From Chloroflexota bacterium (lineage in GTDB: Bacteria; Chloroflexota; FW602-bin22; JACPRP01), in assembly GCA_016210495.1 (NCBI GenBank), contig JACQUC010000016.1, positions 1 to 58,879 of the forward strand: 58,879 bases of DNA. Direction: 5' to 3'. Within the stretch, counting starts at the first letter, position 1, and each line of letters starts with the position of its first letter. Positions 34,802 through 43,614 of the stretch are shown here, in pieces. The notes beneath the pieces were generated by a model. It was not told the DNA's origin. It ran no database searches and was given only the letters and a program-made list of their open reading frames with translations. A program made the translations under genes and the position numbers.

Positions 34802-35007
34802 CCTGCAAACGGATTTTGGGGGGAAACACTCATGACCAGTAGGTACTTCCTGTGCTAAGGTGAAAGCAGAAACTGCACTCAACGCATCAAGTGATCACGG
34901 GGGTGTCTGGTGACCAAGAGACGTCGAAGAGTGCCGTCGTGCAACCGCGCACGGTCGGTGGGTTCGGCGGGGAAAGCAGAGCAACTTGCCGCTCAGGATC
35001 GACCTAG
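34802..35007. other. Leader of the 35-44.7 kb cluster
   Basis: No gene. A potential RNA hairpin at about 34938-34961 pairs CCGTCGTGC with GCGCACGG across AACC (eight pairs, one bulge), followed by a G-rich tract GGTCGGTGGGTTCGGCGGGG. I could not match it to a known riboswitch, and no clear promoter was found. Confidence 0.35.
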
Positions 35008-37521
35008 ATGACCATTGGCGAAAGGCTACTCTCGCCTGCGCTGGTCGCTAGTGATGTTCATCCGGTCGTACAAGGCAAGTTTCTTTTCCTTGCCGGCGAA
35101 AAGGTATACATCCGCGGCACCACATACGGGACGTTTTGCCCGAGCGACGATGGTGACGAGTACCCTCCTCGGGAGGTAACCGCGCAGGACTTTGCCCGGA
35201 TGGTGTCACAGGGAATTAACGCCGTTCGCACGTACACGGTGCCACCCCGCTGGCTCCTCGACGCCGCGCATCGGTACGGACTCCAGGTTATGGTAGGCCT
35301 GCCGTGGGAACAGCACGTGGCCTTTCTGGATGAGAGAAAGCGCGTCGAATCTATAGAGGAAAAGGTGCGTGCTGGTGTACGTGCTTGTGCGGGACACCCG
35401 GCCGTTCTCTGTTACGCTATCGGGAACGAGATCCCAGCTCCCATCGTACGATGGCACGGCCCTCACCGAATCGAGCGTTTTCTGGAGCGCCTCTATCGGG
35501 CTGCCAAGGAAGAGGAGCCTCACGGCCTCATGACTTATGTCAACTATCCTTCGACCGAGTATTTGGAGCTGCCATTCGTCGACTTTGTATGTTTTAACGT
35601 CTACCTGGAATCGCAGCCAAGTTTCGAGTCCTACTTAGCTCGTCTTCATAATCTGGCCGGTGAACGTCCGTTAATAATTGCAGAGATCGGGCTGGACAGT
35701 CGTTCGCATGGCGAGGAAGCGCAGGCGCGCGCTATCGACTGGCAGGTGCGCACGGCATTCGCGGCGGGCTGCGCCGGGGCGTTCGTATTTGCCTGGACGG
35801 ACGAGTGGTACCGGGGTGGCTATGATATCGACGACTGGGATTTCGGGCTCACGCGCCGTGACAGGCAATCCAAGCCCGCGTTGGGCGCGGTGCGCGAGGC
35901 ATTTGCCGACGTGCCCTTTCCAACGAATACGCGCTGGCCGCCGATATCCGTGGTGATCTGTTCCTACAACGGGCAAGGCACCATTCGCGACTGCCTGGAA
36001 GCCCTTGGAAGACTTGACTACTCGAACTTCGAAGTGATCGTAGTGGACGATGGCTCAACGGATCGAACGCCGGCCATAGCGAGGGAATACGACGTTCGTT
36101 TGATTAGCAGCGAGAACCGTGGCTTGAGCAACGCCCGTAACCTGGGCCTCGAAGCGGCGACTGGCGAAATCGTCGCATACATCGACGACGATGCCTACCC
36201 GGACCCGCACTGGCTGAGCTATCTCGCGGCCACGTTTATGGCAGGGGATTTTGTCGGGGTGGGAGGCCCGAATATCGCGCCGGAGGGTGATGGACCTATC
36301 GCTGATTGCGTCGCCAACGCGCCCGGTGGGCCAGTGAACGTTTTGCTGTCCGATGTGGAGGCCGAGCACATAGCAGGGTGCAACATGGCTTTTCGCAAAT
36401 CTGCGCTTCTGACGATAGGTGGCTTTGATCCGCAGTTCCGGGTGGCCGGCGACGATGTGGATGTGTGTTGGAGGTTGCGGCAAATGGGCTGGAAGCTTGG
36501 CTACAGTCCGGCCGCCGTGGTCTGGCACCACCGCCGGAACTCGATCAGGACGTTTTGGAAGCAGCAGTACGGCTATGCGAAGGCCGAGGCGCTACTGGAA
36601 AGAAAATGGCCGGAGCGGTTCAATACGGCGGGGCATCTCCCCTGGGCAGGGCGTCTCTATGGAAAAGGCCTAACGCAGCCTGTGAGCTACGAGAGGGCCC
36701 GAATCTGTCACGGCACATGGGGCACCGGCTTCTTTCAATCGCTCTATCGCTCGTCGCCGGGGACGCTCGGAGCGCTGCTCCTTATGCCAGAGTATTTCAT
36801 ATTGATTTTCGCCCTCGCTGTGCTGAGCATCTTTGGCGCCCTTTGGAGGCCTTTGCTGGCTGCACTGCTGCCGCTGTCCGTTGCGGTCGGCGCTCTGCTA
36901 GTCCAAGCTGGCCTGAGTGCAAGCCACGCTTCGTTTACGTCCGTGCGTTGTTCCCCCATTACCTGCCTCAAGCTATATGGCATAACGGCATTCCTGCACC
37001 TGCTCCAGCCATTTGGACGGCTGTGCGGGCGCTTGCGACACGGGCTGACGCCGTGGAGGAGGAGAAGCACGTGGGGTCTCTGGCTTCCCCGAAGGAGAAC
37101 GTGGACAATGTGGAGCGAGCGATGGCAATCCACCGAAGAGAGGCTTCGATCCATCGAAGCGGCCTTGCGTGCTGAAGGGGTGACCGTCGTGCGGGGCGGC
37201 GATTTCGACCGCTGGGACCTGGAGGTGCGTGGTGGACTACTGGGCTCGGTGCGTCTGCTAATGGCTGTGGAAGAGCACGGTTCAGGCCAACAGTTGGTAC
37301 GGCTGCGAAGCTGGCCGCGATACTCCACCCACGGGCTTTTGCTGAGTTTGGTGTTCCTGGTTCTTTCCACGTGGGCAGCACTCGATCGGGCGCCGGGTGT
37401 ATCTGCGACTGTGGGCGCAGTTGCAGCTGCGCTTGTGGTCCGCGCGCTGTTGGAGTGCGCTACGAACGTGGCGGTCTTTCTTCGCGCGCTCGAGCAACCG
37501 GAGAAGGGAGAGACAACGTGA
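35008..37521 (+). CDS. Glycoside hydrolase / GT2 glycosyltransferase / membrane fusion
   Basis: 837 residues with three parts. (1) About 20-300: a GH2-like TIM barrel, KVYIRGTTYGTF, QGINAVRTYTVPP, GNEIP with presumptive acid/base Glu141, and LIIAEIGLD with presumptive nucleophile Glu226. (2) About 313-560: GT-A family 2 transferase, SVVICSYNGQGTIRDCL, VVDDGSTDRT, YIDDDAYPDPHW (DXD-like), GCNMAFRKSAL and GDDVDVCWRLRQMGW. (3) About 600-830: hydrophobic segments with an intervening charged stretch and a late pair of membrane helices. The combination is unusual. The start ATG 35008 is the only one compatible with the conserved N-terminus; no good ribosome-binding site is visible. First gene of the plus-strand cluster; the next gene overlaps its stop as GTGA. 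Confidence 0.85.
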   Translation: MTIGERLLSPALVASDVHPVVQGKFLFLAGEKVYIRGTTYGTFCPSDDGDEYPPREVTAQDFARMVSQGINAVRTYTVPPRWLLDAAHRYGLQVMVGLPWEQHVAFLDERKRVESIEEKVRAGVRACAGHPAVLCYAIGNEIPAPIVRWHGPHRIERFLERLYRAAKEEEPHGLMTYVNYPSTEYLELPFVDFVCFNVYLESQPSFESYLARLHNLAGERPLIIAEIGLDSRSHGEEAQARAIDWQVRTAFAAGCAGAFVFAWTDEWYRGGYDIDDWDFGLTRRDRQSKPALGAVREAFADVPFPTNTRWPPISVVICSYNGQGTIRDCLEALGRLDYSNFEVIVVDDGSTDRTPAIAREYDVRLISSENRGLSNARNLGLEAATGEIVAYIDDDAYPDPHWLSYLAATFMAGDFVGVGGPNIAPEGDGPIADCVANAPGGPVNVLLSDVEAEHIAGCNMAFRKSALLTIGGFDPQFRVAGDDVDVCWRLRQMGWKLGYSPAAVVWHHRRNSIRTFWKQQYGYAKAEALLERKWPERFNTAGHLPWAGRLYGKGLTQPVSYERARICHGTWGTGFFQSLYRSSPGTLGALLLMPEYFILIFALAVLSIFGALWRPLLAALLPLSVAVGALLVQAGLSASHASFTSVRCSPITCLKLYGITAFLHLLQPFGRLCGRLRHGLTPWRRRSTWGLWLPRRRTWTMWSERWQSTEERLRSIEAALRAEGVTVVRGGDFDRWDLEVRGGLLGSVRLLMAVEEHGSGQQLVRLRSWPRYSTHGLLLSLVFLVLSTWAALDRAPGVSATVGAVAAALVVRALLECATNVAVFLRALEQPEKGETT

Positions 37522-39326
37522 GCGGGCACGGTTTTGGCGACCTGACGCTTTACGCCAGGCTACTGCGCCAGGCGCGGCCGTATTGGCCGCACATCTTCGG
37601 TGTCTTTCTGCTGAGCCTGGTGTCCACGCCCCTTTCGCTGCTCGCGCCGCTGCCACTGAAAATCGTCGTCGACAGCGTGATCGGTAGCGAGGCGATCCCG
37701 AATCTGATTGGGGTGGAGCTGCCCGAGCTTGTTGCCCGCTCACAGACCGCCGTGCTGATTCTGGCTATCGCCTTATTGGTAGCTGTGGCCTTGCTCGGCC
37801 AGCTTCAAGGGCTCGGGCATTCGCTGCTGCGGACGTACACGGGTGAGAAGCTGGTGCTTGCCTTCCGCGCCCAGTTGTTCGGCCATGTCCAACGCCTGTC
37901 GATCTCCTACCACGACTCAAAAGGTACCGCCGACTCGATATACCGTATCCAACACGACGCCCCCTCGATCCAGCAGATCGCGATCGACGGTGCGATACCT
38001 TTCATCACCGCTACCTTGACGCTGGGCTCGATGCTCTACATCATCTTGCTGCTCGATTGGCAATTAGCTCTGGTCGCAATTACGGTTTCTCCGGCCATCG
38101 TTGGGGTCTCCCAGATATTCCGTCGCCGTCTTCGCCAGCGGTCGCGTGAAGTGAAGAGGCTAGAAAGCGCTGCCCTATCAGTGGCTCAGGAGGTGCTTAC
38201 GGTCGTCCGTGTCGTGAAGGCCTTCGGGCAGGAAGAGCGCGAAGAGCACCGTTTCGTTCGCCGCTCGAACGAAGGCGTGCAGGCACGCCTTGTCCTGGCT
38301 CTTCACGAGGGCTATTTCAGTCTCCTCATAGGGCTGGCTACGGCCATCGGAACGGCTGCCGTTCTGTACTTCGGCGTCCTCCACGTCCAGTATGGGACTA
38401 TTACCATTGGTGAACTGCTGTTGGTAATGAGCTATCTGTCGCAGCTCTACTCGCCCCTGAAGACCATCAGCAAGAACTCAGCGGGTATGCAATCGCGCCT
38501 TGCCAGCGCGGAGCGAGCCTTCTCCCTCCTGGACGAGCCACCTGATGTTCTTGAGCAAACAAACGCTCGGCCACTGGTGCGTGCTTCTGGCAGCATAAGC
38601 TTCCGCAACGTGTCCTTCGCCTACGCAAATGGTCTCCAGGTTCTGCGTGACGTTTCGTTTGAAATCTCCGCGGGAGATCGCGTGAGCATTGGCGGCCGAT
38701 CTGGAGCGGGCAAGAGCACGCTGGTTAGTATCTTAAATCGGTTCTATGACCCTACCGAGGGGCGCATACTTCTAGATGGGGTGGACCTTCGAGACTACAA
38801 ATTGGCCGACCTGCGCAACCAGTTCGCCATTGTCCTCCAGGAGCCCGTGCTGTTTTCGGCCAGCATCGCCGAGAACATTGCTTACGGACGGCCCAACGCA
38901 GGCTACCATGACATTGTGGCGGCTGCCAAGGCAGCCGACGCTCACGGCTTCATTGTTCGCTTACCACGGGGCTACGACACGCCGGTTGGCGAGCGAGGGA
39001 TGCATCTGTCAGGAGGTGAACGCCAGCGCATCTCGCTAGCACGCGCCTTCTTAAAGGATGCTCCCATCCTTATCCTCGATGAGCCGACAAGCTCTTTGGA
39101 CGCGAAGACCGAAGCGGCAATTCTGGCGGCGATGGAACGGCTGATGCGAGGCCGAACGAGCTTCACAATAACGCATCGCCCGAGCACCATGCACAATTGC
39201 CATGTGCAACTGCTCATCGAACGCGGACGTCTTGTGGATGCGAGGTCGGCCAAGCGGGTCGTCGGCGAGGCATCCAAGTGTATCAAACGCGAAGTGGCCA
39301 AGCAAGGAGGTGTTGTGGATGTCTAA
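37518..39326 (+). CDS. ABC exporter, fused permease-ATPase (MsbA type)
   Basis: 602 residues. Six-helix ABC type 1 membrane domain (about 15-320) and ATPase (about 345-585): Walker A GGRSGAGKSTLV, Q-loop VLQEPVLFSASIAENI, signature LSGGERQRISLARAF, Walker B ILILDEPTSSLD and H-loop ITHRPS. The GTG 37518 start has GGGAG seven bases upstream and overlaps the previous stop (GTGA). As a homodimer it would export a lipid-linked or amphipathic product, here probably the glycoconjugate made by its neighbours. The A-loop position (FAYANGLQVLRDVSF) is normal. Confidence 0.92.
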   Translation: MSGHGFGDLTLYARLLRQARPYWPHIFGVFLLSLVSTPLSLLAPLPLKIVVDSVIGSEAIPNLIGVELPELVARSQTAVLILAIALLVAVALLGQLQGLGHSLLRTYTGEKLVLAFRAQLFGHVQRLSISYHDSKGTADSIYRIQHDAPSIQQIAIDGAIPFITATLTLGSMLYIILLLDWQLALVAITVSPAIVGVSQIFRRRLRQRSREVKRLESAALSVAQEVLTVVRVVKAFGQEEREEHRFVRRSNEGVQARLVLALHEGYFSLLIGLATAIGTAAVLYFGVLHVQYGTITIGELLLVMSYLSQLYSPLKTISKNSAGMQSRLASAERAFSLLDEPPDVLEQTNARPLVRASGSISFRNVSFAYANGLQVLRDVSFEISAGDRVSIGGRSGAGKSTLVSILNRFYDPTEGRILLDGVDLRDYKLADLRNQFAIVLQEPVLFSASIAENIAYGRPNAGYHDIVAAAKAADAHGFIVRLPRGYDTPVGERGMHLSGGERQRISLARAFLKDAPILILDEPTSSLDAKTEAAILAAMERLMRGRTSFTITHRPSTMHNCHVQLLIERGRLVDARSAKRVVGEASKCIKREVAKQGGVVDV

Positions 39327-40320
39327 GCCGGCACATGCCAAGTACATATGGAGCAAGGTACTGGACCACCCAGCCGTGCAAGCTTGGAGCCAACTGCACC
39401 CGGAGCGTGTCAGGCCTGACTGGATCGAGAGCTTGAAAGGGCGATGGGAACGAACGCGCACCTCGACCGTCTACCGACTTGCGGGCGTCGGGCTGCAAGG
39501 CTCCGATGTGATCGCCAAGCGGTGCAGGCGAGCCTGTGGGGCCTCGGAACGCATTGTCTACGAGAGAGTCCTTCCACACCTGCCCGTGCCCACGCCACAC
39601 TACTACGGATTCGTGGAGGAGCCTGATGCAGACTTCTGCTGTCTTTTCGTGGAAGACGCTGGTGAGAACATCTACTCCCCCGAGGTTGAGGAGCATCGTA
39701 CTTTGGCGGCAAGGTGGGTGGGTATTTTGCACGCGTCAGCAGCCCGTCTGAATGTGGCAACCTGTTTGCCAGACCGAGGACCGGCCCATTACCTGGCCCA
39801 CCTCCGGGCAGCGTGTGGCACGATCCTGCAGAATATGGCAAATCCTGCTCTGACTGCCGACGACGTAGAGGTGCTGAAGACCATTGTTTCTCATTGCGAG
39901 ATTCTAGCCTCCCGCTGGGGTCAGGTGGAGAGGTTCTGTGATGGCGTGCCACGGACGCTCGTGCATGGTGACTTCAAAAAAAACAATGTGCGAATTCGAG
40001 CCAACCAGGGCAGGATGCAATTCGTGGCATTCGATTGGGAGTACGCTGGATGGGGAGTACCGGCCGAGGATTTGGCGGCTCTGCAGCCAACAGTTGATAT
40101 GTCCGTCTACTGGTCGGTAGCGCGAGATCATTGGCCGCATATGGATTTCGAGGCAGCTCAGCGGCTGTTGTTTGTAGGAAAGGTTTTCCGATGCGCCGCG
40201 ACCATCGATTGGGAAACCGGAAAACTCGCCTACGAATGGGTAGAGAAGCCTATGTTCAGGATGAGATTCTATTTGTCCCAGTTGGGTACGTTGCTGGGTG
40301 CGACCGCGTGGGGGTCCTGA
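39319..40320 (+). CDS. APH-fold small-molecule kinase 1
   Basis: 333 residues of the aminoglycoside phosphotransferase / choline kinase family. Brenner motif HGDFKKNN with His216, Asp218 and Asn223, and the metal-binding Asp239 in FDWEYAGWG; N-lobe YERVLPHLPVPTPHYYG and FVEDAGEN hinge. ATG 39319 has AAGGAGG at eight bases and overlaps the exporter stop by eight bases. Less related to the other two kinases in the cluster than they are to each other. Probably phosphorylates a hydroxyl of a sugar or similar small molecule; antibiotic resistance is only one possibility. Confidence 0.8.
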   Translation: MSKPAHAKYIWSKVLDHPAVQAWSQLHPERVRPDWIESLKGRWERTRTSTVYRLAGVGLQGSDVIAKRCRRACGASERIVYERVLPHLPVPTPHYYGFVEEPDADFCCLFVEDAGENIYSPEVEEHRTLAARWVGILHASAARLNVATCLPDRGPAHYLAHLRAACGTILQNMANPALTADDVEVLKTIVSHCEILASRWGQVERFCDGVPRTLVHGDFKKNNVRIRANQGRMQFVAFDWEYAGWGVPAEDLAALQPTVDMSVYWSVARDHWPHMDFEAAQRLLFVGKVFRCAATIDWETGKLAYEWVEKPMFRMRFYLSQLGTLLGATAWGS

Positions 40321-40365
40321 CACTTTCCGAAGATCATCTTGCTTGCTGTCAGACGCACCGGTCTT

Positions 40366-40399
40366 TTGGTCTCTGATTTCGCTCTTTGCCCGAGACCAA
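40366..40399. other. Intercistronic hairpin
   Basis: Perfect eight-base stem TTGGTCTC (40366-40373) / GAGACCAA (40392-40399) with an 18-base loop, in the 167-base gap between kinase genes 1 and 2, the largest gap in the cluster. No T tract follows, so a processing or stabilising element is as likely as a terminator. Confidence 0.5.
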
Positions 40400-40487
40400 C
40401 ACTCTGTCGACACCAAGTTTGCCTGCCCCAAGGGTCGGGCGAACGAAGGACATATCCAATCTTTCCCTCAGGAGAGGAACTGGAAAC

Positions 40488-41477
40488 ATGACTAAGACTT
40501 TGCAGGACGACGCTGATCCATTGCAAAAGTGCTTGGATCGTGTCGTGCGTAGTGAGTTTGGCAAGGGGCTGTCGATCACAGGTATCGAGCGAAGTCGATC
40601 ACCGCTCTCGAGCTGGTACGCGTGTGACGTGATCACTGTTCATCTCTCTACCGGCCAACACTTCCAGGTTTGGCTAAAGAACTTTGGTACTTACAGGCTT
40701 GTCAAAGATCACATGATGGAGAGGCGCGAGCGCGAGTTGTGTGTTTATCGGGATCTGCTTGCCGATGCCAATCTTGGGATCGCCAGGTACTACGGAAGTG
40801 TATGGGACGATTCCAAAGGAACGTTCTGGTTGCTCCTCGAGCACGTGAACGGCGAGATACTTCAGTACCACGAATATCCATATTGGGTTGCTTCAGCAAG
40901 CTGGCTGGGAAGAATGCAGCGGTATATGGGACAGCACAGCGACCGATTGAGCGACTGTCCTGTTCTTGCCGAGCACGATAGGCATTTTTTCGTTTCCACG
41001 GCCGAGCGGGCACTGCACTCCGTCTCCCAACTATTCCCTAGTCTCGCACGCAATCTCGAAGAGGTCCTGGGCAAGTATGACAACCTCGTCGAGACATTGG
41101 TGCGCCAGCCCAAGACCTTGGTTCACGGAGACTACACTCCCAGGCAGATCATCGTCGATGCAGGGTCCAGTCCGGCCCGTATTTGCCCGGTTGATTGGGA
41201 GGGAGCAGCCATGGGCTCAAGCCTGTTCGACCTGGCCATACTCGCAGATGGATTTGATGGCAACCGTCTTGACGAAATCCTACTTGCCTATGGTCGGGAA
41301 CTTGGCAATTGTGACGTTCAGACTTTTGATCTGGACGACATAAAACACTTCGCTAACTGCGTTCGCCTGCACAGGGTCATGGGCTGGCTAAGCAGGTCTT
41401 TCGAGCACAGATACCCGGAGAGCACGGTCACAAAACTGCTTCGCATGGCAAAGGAGTTGGCCAACGTTGTCTCTTGA
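40488..41477 (+). CDS. APH-fold small-molecule kinase 2, Brenner Asn replaced
   Basis: 329 residues. Same fold: ARYYGSVWDDS, WLLLEHVNGE hinge, HGDYTPRQ with His213 and Asp215, and VDWEGA with Asp236. Position 220, an Mg-binding Asn in almost all APH-like kinases, is Gln (codon CAG in clean sequence). The enzyme might be weakened, use a different metal geometry, or be a pseudokinase. ATG 40488 with AGGAGAGGAA upstream. Paralogue of kinase 3 (ARYYGS/AKYYGS, LLEHV/FLEHV, SPARICPVDWE/TPARIIFVDWE). Confidence 0.8.
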   Translation: MTKTLQDDADPLQKCLDRVVRSEFGKGLSITGIERSRSPLSSWYACDVITVHLSTGQHFQVWLKNFGTYRLVKDHMMERRERELCVYRDLLADANLGIARYYGSVWDDSKGTFWLLLEHVNGEILQYHEYPYWVASASWLGRMQRYMGQHSDRLSDCPVLAEHDRHFFVSTAERALHSVSQLFPSLARNLEEVLGKYDNLVETLVRQPKTLVHGDYTPRQIIVDAGSSPARICPVDWEGAAMGSSLFDLAILADGFDGNRLDEILLAYGRELGNCDVQTFDLDDIKHFANCVRLHRVMGWLSRSFEHRYPESTVTKLLRMAKELANVVS

Positions 41478-42432
41478 GCGAACAGTTGAGCAAATGCTGA
41501 AAAGAGGACTAGGGCATCGCGTGAAGGTCGCCTCCATCAGGAAGGATCCAAGCCCGTTCACGACGACGTTCCCGGCTGAGGTGCTGCACGTTGAACTTGA
41601 GAGCGGCGAGAAGACCTCGATATTCTTGAAGCGGCTCGGGTGTGAAGAATCGGACCACCCGGAGAAACAGCGCAGAGACCGTGAGATTAGATTGTATGAG
41701 GGATTGCTGAAAGACGACGACCTTCCAGTCGCTAAGTACTACGGCTCCACGTGGAACGCAGCTACACATCAGTATGAGCTTTTCCTGGAGCATGTCGACG
41801 ACTGGAACCTCAAGTACCAGGGGCTGGATGTCTGGTTCACCGCAGCGCGCCGCATCGCGCACTTACACGCGTACTTCTCAGCAAGAGTCGATCGACTCCT
41901 GGCCAGTGATTTCCTCCTCCACTTTGATGACTCCTATTTCTGGTTTTGGGCACATCGAGCGGTGTCGGTCGTGGCCGAGCGATCTCCCGATCTGGCAGCA
42001 AACCTGGATGCCGTGGTACGGAATTACGATCTGGTAACCGACTTGATTACCAGCCAGCCCCTGACCCTCGTGCACAACGACCTCTCTCCCAAGAATGTTA
42101 TTGCGGACCGATCCAGAACGCCTGCCCGAATCATCTTCGTTGACTGGGAGATGGCCGGGGTGGGCTGTGGGGCACTGGACCTAGTGCATTTGAAGTACGG
42201 GTTGGATCGAGCTAGCGACAGAAGAATGCGCGAAGCATACTGCGGGGAACTGACTGGGACCGGCCTGGTCCCGACAGGCGCCAAAGACCGAAATAGCCTC
42301 TTCATGGCCTGCGAGGTTCACAAAACCGTTTATCGACTGGCCTTCAGTACGACCTGGCAGTTGCCCATAGAAACAGTATCACGCTGGGTCGCCGAGACCC
42401 AGCAATTTCTGCGGGGGATTCAGACAGCATGA
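41467..42432 (+). CDS. APH-fold small-molecule kinase 3
   Basis: 321 residues. VAKYYGSTW, LFLEHVDDW, the Brenner motif HNDLSPKN complete (His203, Asp205, Asn210) and VDWEMAGVG (Asp226). TTG 41467 has AAGGAG ten bases upstream and overlaps the end of kinase 2 by 11 bases. Its own stop overlaps the next start (ATGA), so kinase 3 and the glycosyltransferase-like protein are translationally coupled, suggesting consecutive steps. Confidence 0.8.
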   Translation: MSLERTVEQMLKRGLGHRVKVASIRKDPSPFTTTFPAEVLHVELESGEKTSIFLKRLGCEESDHPEKQRRDREIRLYEGLLKDDDLPVAKYYGSTWNAATHQYELFLEHVDDWNLKYQGLDVWFTAARRIAHLHAYFSARVDRLLASDFLLHFDDSYFWFWAHRAVSVVAERSPDLAANLDAVVRNYDLVTDLITSQPLTLVHNDLSPKNVIADRSRTPARIIFVDWEMAGVGCGALDLVHLKYGLDRASDRRMREAYCGELTGTGLVPTGAKDRNSLFMACEVHKTVYRLAFSTTWQLPIETVSRWVAETQQFLRGIQTA

Positions 42433-43601
42433 GAATAATAATGGGGGCAGTTATGTCGCTGTCACCGTTTTCCCCGGGCATGGCGTGGAACTGGCTCCAA
42501 CACATAGTTGGGTTTCAGAAACTCGGCCACGACGTGTACTATGTGGAGGAAGTGAAGCCGGGATGGTGCGTCGATGCCCAGGGCCGGAAGTGCGATTTCG
42601 AGCACAGTGTCAACCGAGATCGGTTCCTGGCGATTATGAAACAGTTCGGTCTGCGGAACAGGGCGTGTCAAATCTATAACAGAGGGGAGGCCACGTGCGG
42701 CCTCTCGGTTAGCACGATGACGTCCGTGGCGAAGGATGCGGATCTGTTGATTAATATGTCGGGGCACATCAAGACAGACTTTGTAGTCGAGAATGTTAGG
42801 CGACGGGTCTACGTGGACCAAGATCCCGTATACACACAAATATGGCGCGCAGAGTACGGGAAGGAGTTGGATTTTAGTAGGCACGACATCTTCTTTACGG
42901 TGGGTCTCAATATCGGCAGCCCCTACTCCTCAGTCCCGGACTGTGGCATTAAGTGGCACTACACGCTGCCCCCTGTTGTGCTGGAATATTGGCCGTTCGT
43001 TATCAATCGTACCTGCAAGCGTTTGACTACCATCGCCTCCTGGACTGACTACGGGGATCTTTGCTATCAGGGTGAGTGGTATGGATCCAAGTGTGAGGAG
43101 TTCAGGCGGTTTGCCGAGCTGCCGCGGAGGGTCAACCAGGAATTCGAGATCGCCTTGAAAAGCTATCTCGAAGAGGACGGGGGCATTCAGTTGCTCAGGA
43201 GCAATGGATGGTTGTTAGGAAGGGCAGATCGAATCGCCGATCTCCCTGGTTACAGAAGTTACATCGAACGATCCCGTGGGGAGATTGGCATCGCCAAGAA
43301 TGCCTACGTGAAGGGACGCTCGGGCTGGTTTAGCGACCGTTCCGCCCACTATCTCGCGAGCGGCAAGCCCGTGTTGCACCAATCGACGGGTATGGAACGG
43401 AGCCTGCCTACCGGACGTGGGCTTCTCACATTCAGGACCATGGATGAAGCGGTGGCGGCGATCGATGCCGTCAACCGGAGTTATGAGGATCACTGTCGGG
43501 CTGCACGGGAGTTCGCCGAAGAGTATCTCGACCATCGCAAAGTGTTGCCCAAGATGCTGGACCTGTGTATGTCAGATCAAATCGAACGAAGTCCCGGCTG
43601 A
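42429..43601 (+). CDS. Glycosyltransferase-like protein A (GT-B, CgeB-like)
   Basis: 390 residues. N-terminal region resembles the GT-B acceptor domain (SPGMAWNWLQHIVGFQKLGHDVYYVEE) and the C-terminal part has the nucleotide-sugar side pattern typical of family 1-like transferases: RGEIGIAKNAYVKGRSGWFSDRSAHYLASGKPVLHQ (pieces of it), then GRGLLTFRTMDEAVAAIDAV. Sugar donor and acceptor unknown. It starts within the stop of kinase 3. Paralogue of the next gene. Confidence 0.75.
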   Translation: MRIIMGAVMSLSPFSPGMAWNWLQHIVGFQKLGHDVYYVEEVKPGWCVDAQGRKCDFEHSVNRDRFLAIMKQFGLRNRACQIYNRGEATCGLSVSTMTSVAKDADLLINMSGHIKTDFVVENVRRRVYVDQDPVYTQIWRAEYGKELDFSRHDIFFTVGLNIGSPYSSVPDCGIKWHYTLPPVVLEYWPFVINRTCKRLTTIASWTDYGDLCYQGEWYGSKCEEFRRFAELPRRVNQEFEIALKSYLEEDGGIQLLRSNGWLLGRADRIADLPGYRSYIERSRGEIGIAKNAYVKGRSGWFSDRSAHYLASGKPVLHQSTGMERSLPTGRGLLTFRTMDEAVAAIDAVNRSYEDHCRAAREFAEEYLDHRKVLPKMLDLCMSDQIERSPG

Positions 43602-43614
43602 TGGGAGGTCTAAA

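Noticed and set aside
34938..35007. Riboswitch upstream of the GH/GT2 gene
   Set aside because: Only a local hairpin and a G-rich tract are visible; no match to a riboswitch core that I can recognise.
36465..37175. 236-codon second frame within the GH/GT2 fusion gene, possibly a frameshift
   Set aside because: The main frame keeps the GT2 motifs and membrane helices without a break, so no frameshift is needed.
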